The notes beneath the pieces were generated by a model. That model was not told the origin of the DNA and did not search any database. It worked only from the letters and a program-made list of their open reading frames with translations. Below are positions 26,089 to 32,430 of a stretch of 32,430 nt of DNA, piece after piece (position 1 is the stretch's first letter; the number at the start of each line of letters is the position of its first letter). The position numbers and the translations under genes are program-made. The DNA comes from Bacteroidota bacterium. GTDB taxonomy: Bacteria; Bacteroidota; Bacteroidia; Bacteroidales; UBA7960. The stretch spans positions 1 to 32,430 of the forward strand of contig RECE01000277.1 of the NCBI GenBank assembly GCA_007694165.1, read 5' to 3'.

Positions 26089-26358
26089 ATGACCTATTCA
26101 GAAATTCACGGCAAAATCAAACTCATCCTCGATAAAGATATGAGGGTTTTTAATGGTTCTCCTTCTTATACCGCAAATTTCCACGATGATTTTGGCCTTT
26201 CCATATGGGAGCTCAACCTGCTACTGTACAATGTTGAAGACCATTTTAATATCAGGCTGGAAAACGGGCTGGAGCAACAACTTTCAACCGTCAACCAGCT
26301 GGTTACCGTTATACACAGAGAGAAACAAAAACAGTTTCTGCAGCAGGGAGCTGCATAA
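26089..26358 (+). CDS. Acyl-carrier-like small protein lacking the attachment serine
   Basis: An 89-residue protein that aligns without gaps to the core of acyl carrier proteins. FHDDFGLSIWELNLLLYNVE then DHFNIRL matches the ACP pattern FEEDLGLDSLDxVELxxxLE then EEFxIxI. The tail TVNQLVTVI matches ACP helix IV. The DSL triad reads S-I-W here, so the phosphopantetheine serine is replaced by Ile; a Ser lies one residue earlier. It may therefore be an ACP-fold protein that binds partners without carrying acyl chains. It lies 41 bp after the PG0541-type gene and is the last plus-strand gene of the efflux run. The gene that follows converges on it with only 2 bp between stop codons. Confidence 0.7.
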   Translation: MTYSEIHGKIKLILDKDMRVFNGSPSYTANFHDDFGLSIWELNLLLYNVEDHFNIRLENGLEQQLSTVNQLVTVIHREKQKQFLQQGAA

Positions 26359-26360
26359 AA

Positions 26361-26591
26361 CTATAAAAGTTTATCAATGGCTTCGGCAAGCTTACGGTCT
26401 TTGTCTGTAACTACATTGCCGGCATCATGGGTTGAAAGCTTTATGTGCACTTTGTTGTATACATTGCTCCATTCCGGGTGATGGTTCATTTTCTCTGCGA
26501 CAAAGGCCACACGGGTCATAAAGGAAAAAGCTGCGACAAAATCTTTGAATTCGAAGGTTCTTACCAGTTGGTTATTTTCTTCTTTCCACAT
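26361..26591 (-). CDS. Pterin-4a-carbinolamine dehydratase
   Basis: A 76-residue enzyme that dehydrates 4a-hydroxytetrahydrobiopterin, used in pterin recycling after aromatic amino acid hydroxylation. The active-site motif is complete: [20 protein letters not shown], then an Asp in [12 protein letters not shown]. Family proteins are usually about 95-110 residues; this one begins late ([18 protein letters not shown]), keeping only the core, but no better upstream start is open. No aromatic amino acid hydroxylase is in the window, so the enzyme may serve another pterin reaction. A strong 13-bp hairpin ends only 6 nt before the start codon. Confidence 0.9.
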   Translation of the reverse strand: MWKEENNQLVRTFEFKDFVAAFSFMTRVAFVAEKMNHHPEWSNVYNKVHIKLSTHDAGNVVTDKDRKLAEAIDKLL

Positions 26592-26597
26592 ACAAAT

Positions 26598-26632
26598 CAG
26601 GCGTTTAAAGGTTAATATACTTTAAACGCCTG
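26598..26632. repeat. Perfect 13-bp hairpin just upstream of the pterin dehydratase start
   Basis: CAGGCGTTTAAAG (26598-26610) and CTTTAAACGCCTG (26620-26632) form a perfect stem with a 9-nt loop. It fills the 67-bp gap between the radical SAM stop and the dehydratase ATG, both on the minus strand. No T-run follows the stem on the minus strand. It could be a terminator of the upstream gene, a leader hairpin acting on dehydratase translation, or a protein-binding site. Confidence 0.75.
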
Positions 26633-26658
26633 TTCTGCAAAAATGGTTCACAATTATA

Positions 26659-27432
26659 CTAATATACTTCCGCTTCAAAACCCAAAGCCTCTACTTTTCG
26701 GGCTATTTCCATGAGTCTTTCAAAAGGTACTTTTTCGAGGGTTTCTTCGGGGGTGCTTCGGGCAATGGGATATATCATTACCAGGCGGGGTTCGATTTTT
26801 TTAAGGTGTTCCAGCCATGCATCTACCTCTTCATCTGTGGAATTATCAATAACACGCCCTTTGTGTATACCCTTTACAAAAAGAGTCTGAATAATCGCTT
26901 TGCCTTTGAAGGCTTCAAGAGAAGATAAAATCTGTCCAAGAGAAACATCAATTCCAGGATTATTGATAGTTTGGAAAGTTTCATCCCTGCCTGCATCAAG
27001 CTTCAGTATGGGTTGGTCTGTTTTAAGGAGAGCCATGGCAATGGAAGGATCCGAGGCTTTGCTGGCATTGGTTAACACGGATACCATGGCATCAGGATAA
27101 TACTTGTCTCTCAGCTCAATGGTAAAATCAACAATCTGTGGAAACTCCGGATGGATGGTAGGCTCACCATTGCCGGCAAATGTAATGGAGTCCAGCAAAG
27201 CATTTTTCTTCTTCATGCCGGCAAGCTTCTCTTCCAGGGCCTCTTTGATTTGCGTTGCAACCGGAAACCCTTTTTCAATCTCATGGGTTTGGGTCCACCC
27301 ACATTCACAGTAGATACAGTTAAAAGTACAGTGCTTGCGCACTGTTGGAAGCAGGTTTACACCCAGAGATATGCCTAATCTTCGGCTTTTTATGGGGCCA
27401 AATATGATCTGTTCGAACAGAAATCCACTCAT
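26659..27432 (-). CDS. Radical SAM protein (COG0731-like)
   Basis: A 257-residue iron-sulfur enzyme. The radical SAM cluster motif CxxxCxxC is at Cys35, Cys39 and Cys42 (HCTFNCIYCECGW), with a fourth Cys at 44. The opening FGPIKSRRLGISLGVNLLP is typical of the COG0731 group, which includes wyosine-type Fe-S oxidoreductases. GNGEPTIHPEF is the SAM-binding GGE-like motif, and VSVLTNASKA follows. The substrate is not known; tRNA modification is one option by family resemblance only. It lies 75 bp after lspA and may have its own promoter. Confidence 0.9.
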   Translation of the reverse strand: MSGFLFEQIIFGPIKSRRLGISLGVNLLPTVRKHCTFNCIYCECGWTQTHEIEKGFPVATQIKEALEEKLAGMKKKNALLDSITFAGNGEPTIHPEFPQIVDFTIELRDKYYPDAMVSVLTNASKASDPSIAMALLKTDQPILKLDAGRDETFQTINNPGIDVSLGQILSSLEAFKGKAIIQTLFVKGIHKGRVIDNSTDEEVDAWLEHLKKIEPRLVMIYPIARSTPEETLEKVPFERLMEIARKVEALGFEAEVY

Positions 27433-27478
27433 AATTGATTGTATGGACTGTATTACTTTAAATGAATGCCGGAAATCT

Positions 27479-27486
27479 CAAAAATA
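27479..27486 (-). promoter_or_regulatory. Candidate -7 box for the radical SAM gene
   Basis: On the minus strand TATTTTTG matches TAnnTTTG, about 47 nt upstream of the ATG. No clear -33 TTTG is seen. It would allow the gene to be expressed apart from the ileS-lspA operon. Confidence 0.3.
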
Positions 27487-27507
27487 TTCTGATGGTTGGA
27501 AAGGAAG

Positions 27508-28158
27508 CTAAATTTCCTCTTTTACTTCATTTCTCTTTTCGTGGGCAAAAAACTTTTTCTGGAAGACCAGCAAGGTAATTACTCCAAGGGTAATGGAAGC
27601 GTCGGCAACATTAAAGACAGGTCTGAAGAAAATAAATTCCTGACCTGACCAAAATGGAAACCATTGAGGAAATGAGCCTTTAAGAATAGGAAAATAAAGC
27701 ATATCGACCACCTTGCCATAAAGAAAGGGAGCATATCCCCCTTCTTCGGGTAAAAACTCGGCGGTTTGCATAAAAGAACTATCTGAAAAGAGAATTCCAT
27801 AAAAGGCACTGTCGAGGATATTGCCCAGGGCTCCGGCCATGATCATTGAGATACAGATTATGAGCCATGTATGGGCATTTTGTTTGATAAGTTTAGCAAT
27901 GTACCAACCTATAAAAACTACCGCCACAATTCGGAACACACTCAGGATGAGTTTTCCGTATTCTCCGGAGAACTGCATTCCAAAGGCCATGCCTTCATTT
28001 TCTATGAAATAGATGTAAAACCAGTCACCAAACACGGGTATCCCCTGCCCAAGGGTCATTGAGGTTTTTACAATGATTTTGGAAGCTTGATCTATAAACA
28101 GAACCAAAAATACAACAATCCAGGGAATGTGTTCTTTTTTAAGCTTTAAAACAGCCAT
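27508..28158 (-). CDS. lspA: Lipoprotein signal peptidase II
   Basis: A 216-residue inner-membrane aspartic protease that cleaves lipoprotein signal peptides after lipidation. Four transmembrane segments are visible, the first at about 10-27 (HIPWIVVFLVLFIDQASKI, holding the conserved Asp). The catalytic aspartates are in MAGALGNILDSAFYG and FNVADASITLG. The usual GNxxDR has Ser in place of Arg, and there is an insert between the motifs (about 125-175). I recall both as common in Bacteroidota LspA, which is longer than the 160-residue proteobacterial form. It starts one base after the stop of the DksA-like gene, so translation is probably coupled. The window has at least two substrates (the Wza-like lipoprotein and the efflux adaptor). 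Confidence 0.96.
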   Translation of the reverse strand: MAVLKLKKEHIPWIVVFLVLFIDQASKIIVKTSMTLGQGIPVFGDWFYIYFIENEGMAFGMQFSGEYGKLILSVFRIVAVVFIGWYIAKLIKQNAHTWLIICISMIMAGALGNILDSAFYGILFSDSSFMQTAEFLPEEGGYAPFLYGKVVDMLYFPILKGSFPQWFPFWSGQEFIFFRPVFNVADASITLGVITLLVFQKKFFAHEKRNEVKEEI

Positions 28159-28554
28159 CTACTTTTTCGAATTCTGATTAAGCTTAGCTTCAATGCTAAG
28201 GGTTGCATGGGGTACACTTCTGAGCCGTTCTTTGGAAATAAGTTTTCCTGTAGCTCTGCAGATACCGTAAGACTTGTTTTCAATGCGAATCAGGGCATTC
28301 TCCAAATCACGAATAAACTTTTGCTGGCGTGCAGCAAGCTGACTGTTTTCCTCTTTTGACAACACCTGGGAACCCTCCTCAAGTATTTTGAAGGAAGGAG
28401 ACGTATCGTTGGTGTCATTGGCATTCTGAGTAGTATATGCCTCTGTAAGAATTTTCAGACCTGAGCGGGCTTCTTCAAGCTTTTTCATGATGATCCCTTT
28501 GAACTCCTGCAGTTCCTCATCTGAATATCTCGTTTTTTCTTTTTTGGTTTCCAT
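28159..28554 (-). CDS. DksA/TraR-family protein with degenerate zinc finger
   Basis: A 131-residue protein resembling DksA, which binds RNA polymerase through the secondary channel. Two helices form the coiled coil (about 12-40 and 62-92: LSKEENSQLAARQQKFIRDL). The C-terminal finger region reads YGICRATGKLISKERLRSVP and then HATLS. Only Cys99 of the four zinc cysteines remains; the other positions hold Thr, His and Ser. This form occurs as a group in Bacteroidota, so it is probably a working zinc-free variant. It lies 19 bp after ileS and directly before lspA, an order repeated in Bacteroidota. Confidence 0.88.
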   Translation of the reverse strand: METKKEKTRYSDEELQEFKGIIMKKLEEARSGLKILTEAYTTQNANDTNDTSPSFKILEEGSQVLSKEENSQLAARQQKFIRDLENALIRIENKSYGICRATGKLISKERLRSVPHATLSIEAKLNQNSKK

Positions 28555-28573
28555 ATCAATAGTGTTTTATCGT

Positions 28574-31500
28574 TTAATTGCTTGCCTTTCGGATGTAAAC
28601 AAAGGTTTTTACTTCGTCTTCGATGTCAACCTGGGTTTTCGTTTCCTCCTCCAAAACATCAGCATAATGCAGTTTTACAGCCAACGTTTCAGAGCAAATA
28701 TAGTCATTATTGTTGACTATTGCATCAGATATTTGATCATGTTTTTGCACCCAGAGTTCGATTTTATCAGTAACCTCAAGATCATTTTCCTTTCTCAGGT
28801 TTTGGATCCTGTTGATAAGCTCACGAGCAATCCCTTCTTGTCTCAACCCGGAGCTTATGGTAATATCAAGAGCAACGGTAACCTTACCGTCGGCCGCAAC
28901 CAGCCAGCCCGGTATATCTTCTGATGTGATTTCCACATCTTCGACACTCAGCACAACAGACTCTCCTGCCACCTCAATAGTATAACTGCCTTCATCTTCA
29001 ATTATTGCTATATCCTCCTGGGTAAACCCGTTTACGATGACAGCTATCTGTTTCATTAGTTTGCCATATTTGGGTCCAAGGGTTTTGAAGTTGGGCTTTA
29101 TCTTTTTCACCAATACACCTGCTGTTTCAGTGAGGTACTCCAGTTCTTTTACATTCACCTCTGAAAGAATCAGATTTTCAACTCCTTCGAGCTGGGCCCG
29201 AAACTTTGTATCCATAACGGGAACCATTATCTTTTGCAGGGGCTGGCGAACCCTTATGTTTACCTTCTTACGAAGTCCCAGCACAAGGGAAGAGATTTTC
29301 TGGGCAAGTTGCATCCTTTCCTCCAGATCTCTGTCAATAAATTTTGAGTCATAAGAAGGGAAATCTGTAAGGTGAACAGAACCATGCTCTGATCGCTGGC
29401 TGACTTTATTCAGGTCGGTAAACAACCGATCACTGAAAAAGGGTGCTATGGGTGCAGACAACTGACTTACCACCTCAAGACAACGGTAAAGGGTCTGATA
29501 AGCAGAAATTTTATCTTCCGTGTAATCCCCTTTCCAGAATCTGCGACGGCAAAGGCGCACATACCAGTTGCTCAGATGTTCATCTACAAACTCCTGGATG
29601 AGCCTTCCGGCACGGGTAGGCTCAAAATCATGATAACACTCATCTGTTTTTTTGATGAGGGTGTTAAGCTCTGAGAGGATCCAGCCGTCAATTTCCGGGC
29701 GATTCTCAAGAGGTATTTCATCTTCCTGGTAAGTAAAGCCATCAATATTGGCATACAAAGCAAAGAAAGCATACGTGTTGTGCAAAGTGCCGAAAAACTT
29801 CCGCTGTACTTCTGCAATCCCTTCCAGATCAAACTTAAGGTTGTCCCAGGGCTGTGCATTGGTAATCATATACCAGCGGGTTGCATCGGGCCCGTATTTT
29901 TCAATGGTTTCAAAGGGATCAACTGCATTGCCCAGGCGTTTTGACATTTTGTTGCCTTTCTTGTCAAGAACAAGACCATTGGATACCACTGTTTTGAATG
30001 ACACTGAATCGAAAAGCATGGTCGCTATGGCATGCAGGGTAAAGAACCAGCCGCGTGTCTGGTCAACCCCCTCGGCGATAAAATCTGCCGGGAAATTTTG
30101 TTCAAACTGTTCCTTGTTTTCAAAAGGATAGTGGTACTGTGCATACGGCATGGAGCCGGAATCGAACCAGACATCAATCAAGTCGGCTTCCCGGTACATT
30201 TTCTTTCCTGATGCCGACACCAGGAATACCTCATCCACCTGGGGTCTGTGCATATCATAAACAGCATAGTTTTCTGCCGACATATCACCGGGTTTAAAAT
30301 CTGCAAGCGGATTGGTTTTCATGAAACCGGCCTTGACGGACTTCTCACACTCTTCTCTGAGCTGCTCGAGCGAACCAATGCAGATGATCTCTTCCCTGTC
30401 TTCGGAAGCCCATACCGGCAATGGCACGCCCCAATACCTCGAGCGACTGAGATTCCAGTCCTGCAGGTTTTCGAGCCAGTTTCCAAAACGACCGGTACCG
30501 GTGGATTCAGGTTTCCACTGTATGGTTTTGTTGAGCTCAATCATCCTGTCTTTCAGGGCTGTGGTTTTGACAAACCATGAATCAAGCGGATAATAGAGTA
30601 TGGGTTTATCTGTTCTCCAGCAATGGGGATAAGAGTGTTCGTATTTCTCAGCTTTGAACGCTTTGTTTTCTGTTTTCAGCTTGATGATAATGTCCACATC
30701 AACAGGGCGATCGTTTTTGTGATCAGCTTCCGGATCATACTCGTTCTTAACATACCTTCCGCCAAAGTCGGGCATTTCATCAATAAACTTCCCTTGTTTG
30801 TTTACCATGGTAAGGGCACCCAGGTTGTATTGTTTGCCTACCTTAAAGTCATCTGCACCAAAGCTGGGTGCGATATGCACGATACCGGTTCCGTCTTCGG
30901 TAGTTACAAAGTCACCCAGGACTACCCTGAATGGGTCCCCTTCTTCGGGAAGTATGGAAGGAAGAAGTTGTTCATAGCGAATACCCTCCAATTGCTTTCC
31001 CTTGTATTCTTTCACGACCTGATAAGGGATTTTTTTATCCCCTTCGTTATAATCTTCCATTGCCAACTCCGCATTGCCGGGGTCAAAAAATTTATGCATC
31101 AATTCTTTGGCAATAACAACAGCAACAGGCTTAAATGTATAGGGGTTGAAGGTGTTTATTTTTACATAATCAATGTTTTTACCCACGGCCAGACCGGTAT
31201 TGCTGGGCAGCGTCCAGGGGGTAGTGGTCCATGCCAGAAAATGGACATCTTCTTCGCCGTCAGCAAACAAAAACTGAGAAACCTCGTTGCGGACAACTTT
31301 AAACTGTGCGGTTACAGAATTGTCCTTTACCATCCGGTAACAACCCGGCTGATTAAGCTCGTGTGTGCTAAGGCCGGTTCCGGCTGCAGGTGAATAGGGT
31401 TGTATTGAATATCCTTTGTACAGCAGCCCTTTTTCATGCAACTTGCTTAAAAGATACCATACCGTTTCAATGTATTTGTTATCGAATGTGATGTAGGGAT

Positions 31501-31942
31501 CGCTGAGATCAACCCAATATCCCATGATACGGGTAAGATCGTCCCAGGTATCCTTGAATTTCATTACATCCTTGCGACAAGCCTGGTTGTATTCTGCAAT
31601 AGAAATTTTTGTTCCAATGTCCTCTTTGGTGATGCCCAGGAGTTTTTCAACACCTATTTCAACGGGCAATCCGTGGGTATCCCATCCGGCTTTCCTGTTT
31701 ACCAGGTATCCTTTCTGGGTGCGGTATCTGCAGAAAATATCCTTGATGGCACGGGCCATTACATGATGAATACCCGGCAGACCGTTGGCTGAAGGAGGGC
31801 CTTCATAGAAAACCCATGGTTTATGTCCCTGGCGCATTTCGAGGGTTTTTTCAAAAACCTTTCCGGCCTCCCAGTCTTTTAGCACATCTTTACCAATCTG
31901 CGATAAGTTGAGTCTTTTATATTCAGGATACTTTCTTTCCAT
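28574..31942 (-). CDS. ileS: Isoleucyl-tRNA synthetase, type 2, with GxHH signature
   Basis: A 1122-residue class I synthetase that charges tRNA-Ile. The length and the motif RKAGWDTHGLPVE (about 83-95) mark the eukaryote-like type 2 form, which is generally less sensitive to mupirocin than type 1. The HIGH motif, expected as HxGH, reads GIHH at 57-60 (PSANGLPGIHHVMARA). The KMSKR loop is at 665-669. The CP1 editing domain has the threonine-rich LAWTTTPWTLPSNTG (about 236-250) and GIVHIAPSFGADDF. The anticodon-binding domain and a long C-terminal extension follow (about 720-1122). It is the first gene of a minus-strand run with the DksA-like gene and lspA. The start is supported by a -7 box about 80 nt upstream. 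Confidence 0.97.
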   Translation of the reverse strand: MERKYPEYKRLNLSQIGKDVLKDWEAGKVFEKTLEMRQGHKPWVFYEGPPSANGLPGIHHVMARAIKDIFCRYRTQKGYLVNRKAGWDTHGLPVEIGVEKLLGITKEDIGTKISIAEYNQACRKDVMKFKDTWDDLTRIMGYWVDLSDPYITFDNKYIETVWYLLSKLHEKGLLYKGYSIQPYSPAAGTGLSTHELNQPGCYRMVKDNSVTAQFKVVRNEVSQFLFADGEEDVHFLAWTTTPWTLPSNTGLAVGKNIDYVKINTFNPYTFKPVAVVIAKELMHKFFDPGNAELAMEDYNEGDKKIPYQVVKEYKGKQLEGIRYEQLLPSILPEEGDPFRVVLGDFVTTEDGTGIVHIAPSFGADDFKVGKQYNLGALTMVNKQGKFIDEMPDFGGRYVKNEYDPEADHKNDRPVDVDIIIKLKTENKAFKAEKYEHSYPHCWRTDKPILYYPLDSWFVKTTALKDRMIELNKTIQWKPESTGTGRFGNWLENLQDWNLSRSRYWGVPLPVWASEDREEIICIGSLEQLREECEKSVKAGFMKTNPLADFKPGDMSAENYAVYDMHRPQVDEVFLVSASGKKMYREADLIDVWFDSGSMPYAQYHYPFENKEQFEQNFPADFIAEGVDQTRGWFFTLHAIATMLFDSVSFKTVVSNGLVLDKKGNKMSKRLGNAVDPFETIEKYGPDATRWYMITNAQPWDNLKFDLEGIAEVQRKFFGTLHNTYAFFALYANIDGFTYQEDEIPLENRPEIDGWILSELNTLIKKTDECYHDFEPTRAGRLIQEFVDEHLSNWYVRLCRRRFWKGDYTEDKISAYQTLYRCLEVVSQLSAPIAPFFSDRLFTDLNKVSQRSEHGSVHLTDFPSYDSKFIDRDLEERMQLAQKISSLVLGLRKKVNIRVRQPLQKIMVPVMDTKFRAQLEGVENLILSEVNVKELEYLTETAGVLVKKIKPNFKTLGPKYGKLMKQIAVIVNGFTQEDIAIIEDEGSYTIEVAGESVVLSVEDVEITSEDIPGWLVAADGKVTVALDITISSGLRQEGIARELINRIQNLRKENDLEVTDKIELWVQKHDQISDAIVNNNDYICSETLAVKLHYADVLEEETKTQVDIEDEVKTFVYIRKASN
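31763..31774 (-). other. GIHH codons replacing the HIGH signature of IleRS
   Basis: The four codons for residues 57-60 read Gly-Ile-His-His, placing His and Gly in swapped first and third positions compared with the canonical class I HxGH. The flanking PSANGLP and VMARAIKD are normal for Bacteroidota IleRS. From memory, a GxHH form of IleRS2 has been described and linked to very high mupirocin resistance. Confidence 0.85.
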
Positions 31943-32018
31943 TTGATGAAATTCTGTTTTGCTAATTACTATTTAAACCCTTGAAAATCATTTCAGGCAG
32001 GTTCTACAATCAAAGGCG

Positions 32019-32054
32019 CAAAATTATAAAAAAAAAGCATATGAGGGGGGCAAA
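32019..32054 (-). promoter_or_regulatory. Candidate promoter of the ileS operon
   Basis: On the minus strand TAATTTTG (32019-32026) matches TAnnTTTG, and a TTTG (32051-32054) lies 24 nt upstream as a possible -33 box, a little farther than usual. The leader to the ATG at 31942 would be about 70 nt. The hairpin array begins about 20 bp farther upstream. Confidence 0.4.
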
Positions 32055-32101
32055 AGATTCAAGTAAGAAACCCCGGTTATCATCACCGGACGAGAACCCT
32101 T

Positions 32102-32133
32102 GCCCGGTCGGGACTCCAAGCTCCCGTCCGGGC
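32102..32133. repeat. A-type hairpin, copy 1
   Basis: GCCCGG / CCGGGC outer stem, T-T mismatch, CGGGA / TCCCG inner stem, loop CTCCAAGC. Confidence 0.85.
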
Positions 32134-32156
32134 TAATATAATGCTCCACTCAATTA

Positions 32157-32183
32157 GTCGGGACTCCAGGTTTTCATCCGGGC
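32157..32183. repeat. Degenerate A-type hairpin, copy 2, in the B position
   Basis: It lies where a B hairpin is expected, since linkers 1 and 2 flank it. It lacks the first six bases of the left arm. Two stem pairs become G-T wobbles and one is lost. It is a decayed or recombined copy. Confidence 0.6.
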
Positions 32184-32203
32184 TAATTATTAGCACTGCT
32201 CTT

Positions 32204-32235
32204 GCCCGGTCGGGACTCCAGGTTCCCGTCCGGGC
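32204..32235. repeat. A-type hairpin, copy 3
   Basis: The stem is the same as in copy 1. The only differences (AGGT for AAGC) lie in the loop, so the stem is conserved and the loop is free. Confidence 0.85.
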
Positions 32236-32258
32236 TAATATAATGCTCCACTCAATTA

Positions 32259-32290
32259 GTCCGGAGGCGAGCTGGAAGTCGCCACCGGAC
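32259..32290. repeat. B-type hairpin, copy 1
   Basis: GTCCGG / CCGGAC outer stem, A-A mismatch, GGCGA / TCGCC inner stem, loop GCTGGAAG. The reverse complement is related to the A type. Confidence 0.85.
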
Positions 32291-32320
32291 GAGAACCATG
32301 TAATTATTTACACTGCTCTT

Positions 32321-32352
32321 GCCCGGTCGGGACTCCAAGCTCCCGTCCGGGC
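32321..32352. repeat. A-type hairpin, copy 4
   Basis: Identical to copy 1 over all 32 positions. Confidence 0.85.
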
Positions 32353-32374
32353 TAATATAATGCTCCACATTTTA

Positions 32375-32406
32375 ATCCGGAGGCGAGCTGGAAGTCGCCA
32401 CCGGAC
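32375..32406. repeat. B-type hairpin, copy 2
   Basis: Identical to B copy 1 except for the first base (A for G), which loses the outermost pair. The linker before it is shorter and altered (CATTTTAA). Confidence 0.85.
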
Positions 32407-32430
32407 GAGAACCATGTAATTATTTACACT

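Larger units (their letters stand above)
32073..32430. repeat. Tandem array of alternating A and B hairpins, cut by the window end
   Basis: Three composite units begin at 32102, 32204 and 32321 (spacings 102 and 117 bp). Each full unit is an A hairpin, an AT-rich linker (TAATATAATGCTCCACTCAA), a B hairpin, and a second linker (CCATGTAATTATTTACACTG). Both hairpins are 32 nt long: a 6-bp outer stem, one mismatch, a 5-bp inner stem and an 8-nt loop. B in reverse complement matches A at 24 of 32 positions, and six of the eight differences are three compensated stem pairs (positions 2-31, 8-25, 10-23). The layout recalls BIME-type REP mosaics, where related hairpins alternate in orientation. A partial B-like end lies at 32073-32098. 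No protein is plausibly encoded. Confidence 0.9.

Noticed and set aside
30623-31393. 256-codon open frame opposite ileS
   Set aside because: It is antisense to ileS. Its hydrophobic stretches come from reversed codons and are not a family match.
31943-32072. T-box or other riboswitch ahead of ileS
   Set aside because: The leader is short and AT-rich, with no T-box core sequence or specifier structure that I can see.
32141-32419. Open frame of 92 codons through the hairpin array
   Set aside because: Its protein only mirrors the DNA repeat units and has no domain. The structure and stem compensation show that the array is non-coding.
32073-32430. CRISPR array
   Set aside because: The sequences between hairpins are repeats of the same two linkers, not unique spacers, and no cas gene is present.

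Overview
The window comes from a member of the Bacteroidota, most likely class Bacteroidia (Bacteroidales or a relative). The evidence is: four secreted proteins with C-terminal type IX secretion (T9SS) sorting domains; TAnnTTTG-type -7 promoter boxes; a pyruvate kinase of the Bacteroides type; an efflux operon laid out like Porphyromonas gingivalis PG0538-PG0541; and the ileS-dksA-like-lspA gene order. Base composition is moderate and even across the genes. No rRNA, tRNA, prophage, CRISPR array or complete insertion sequence is visible.

Layout. (1) 1-182 is non-coding and holds a 19-bp imperfect inverted repeat. (2) 183-8906, minus strand: three large exported proteins, namely a VCBS/CARDB-like T9SS protein, a FISUMP-domain protein without a T9SS tail, and a subtilisin-like protease with PKD and T9SS domains. 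(3) 8992-12313, minus strand: an exopolysaccharide export pair, with a tyrosine autokinase/chain-length protein (Wzc-like, with an unusual Tyr-Gly repeat tail) and a Wza-like lipoprotein. (4) 12493-15303, minus strand: MgtE and pyruvate kinase, probably co-transcribed. (5) 15597-18897: convergent genes for a secreted cyanophycinase-like S51 protein (+) and a secreted M1 aminopeptidase (-), both with T9SS tails. (6) 19394-26358, plus strand: an efflux operon of TetR, TolC, lipoprotein adaptor, RND pump, a PG0541-type small protein and an acyl-carrier-like small protein that lacks the usual serine. (7) 26361-31942, minus strand: pterin carbinolamine dehydratase, a radical SAM protein, LspA, a DksA/TraR-like protein and isoleucyl-tRNA synthetase. 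(8) 31943-32430: non-coding, with a tandem array of hairpins that runs off the window end.

How the parts relate. The secreted enzymes suggest an organism that degrades extracellular protein and exports cargo through T9SS. The Wza/Wzc pair has no glycosyltransferases beside it, so it probably serves a polysaccharide locus elsewhere. The efflux operon looks self-regulated through its TetR gene.

Most interesting signals. (a) The terminal array alternates two hairpin types, A and B. B read in reverse complement aligns with A over all 32 positions, and six of the eight differences are three compensated base pairs in the stem. This is strong internal evidence that the folded structure, not the primary sequence, has been kept. 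(b) The IleRS is of the eukaryote-like type 2 and carries GxHH in place of the HxGH signature. (c) An ACP-like small protein with Ile in place of the phosphopantetheine serine lies in the RND efflux operon. (d) The Wzc homologue has a perfect (Tyr-Gly)8 tail encoded by a 6-bp DNA repeat.
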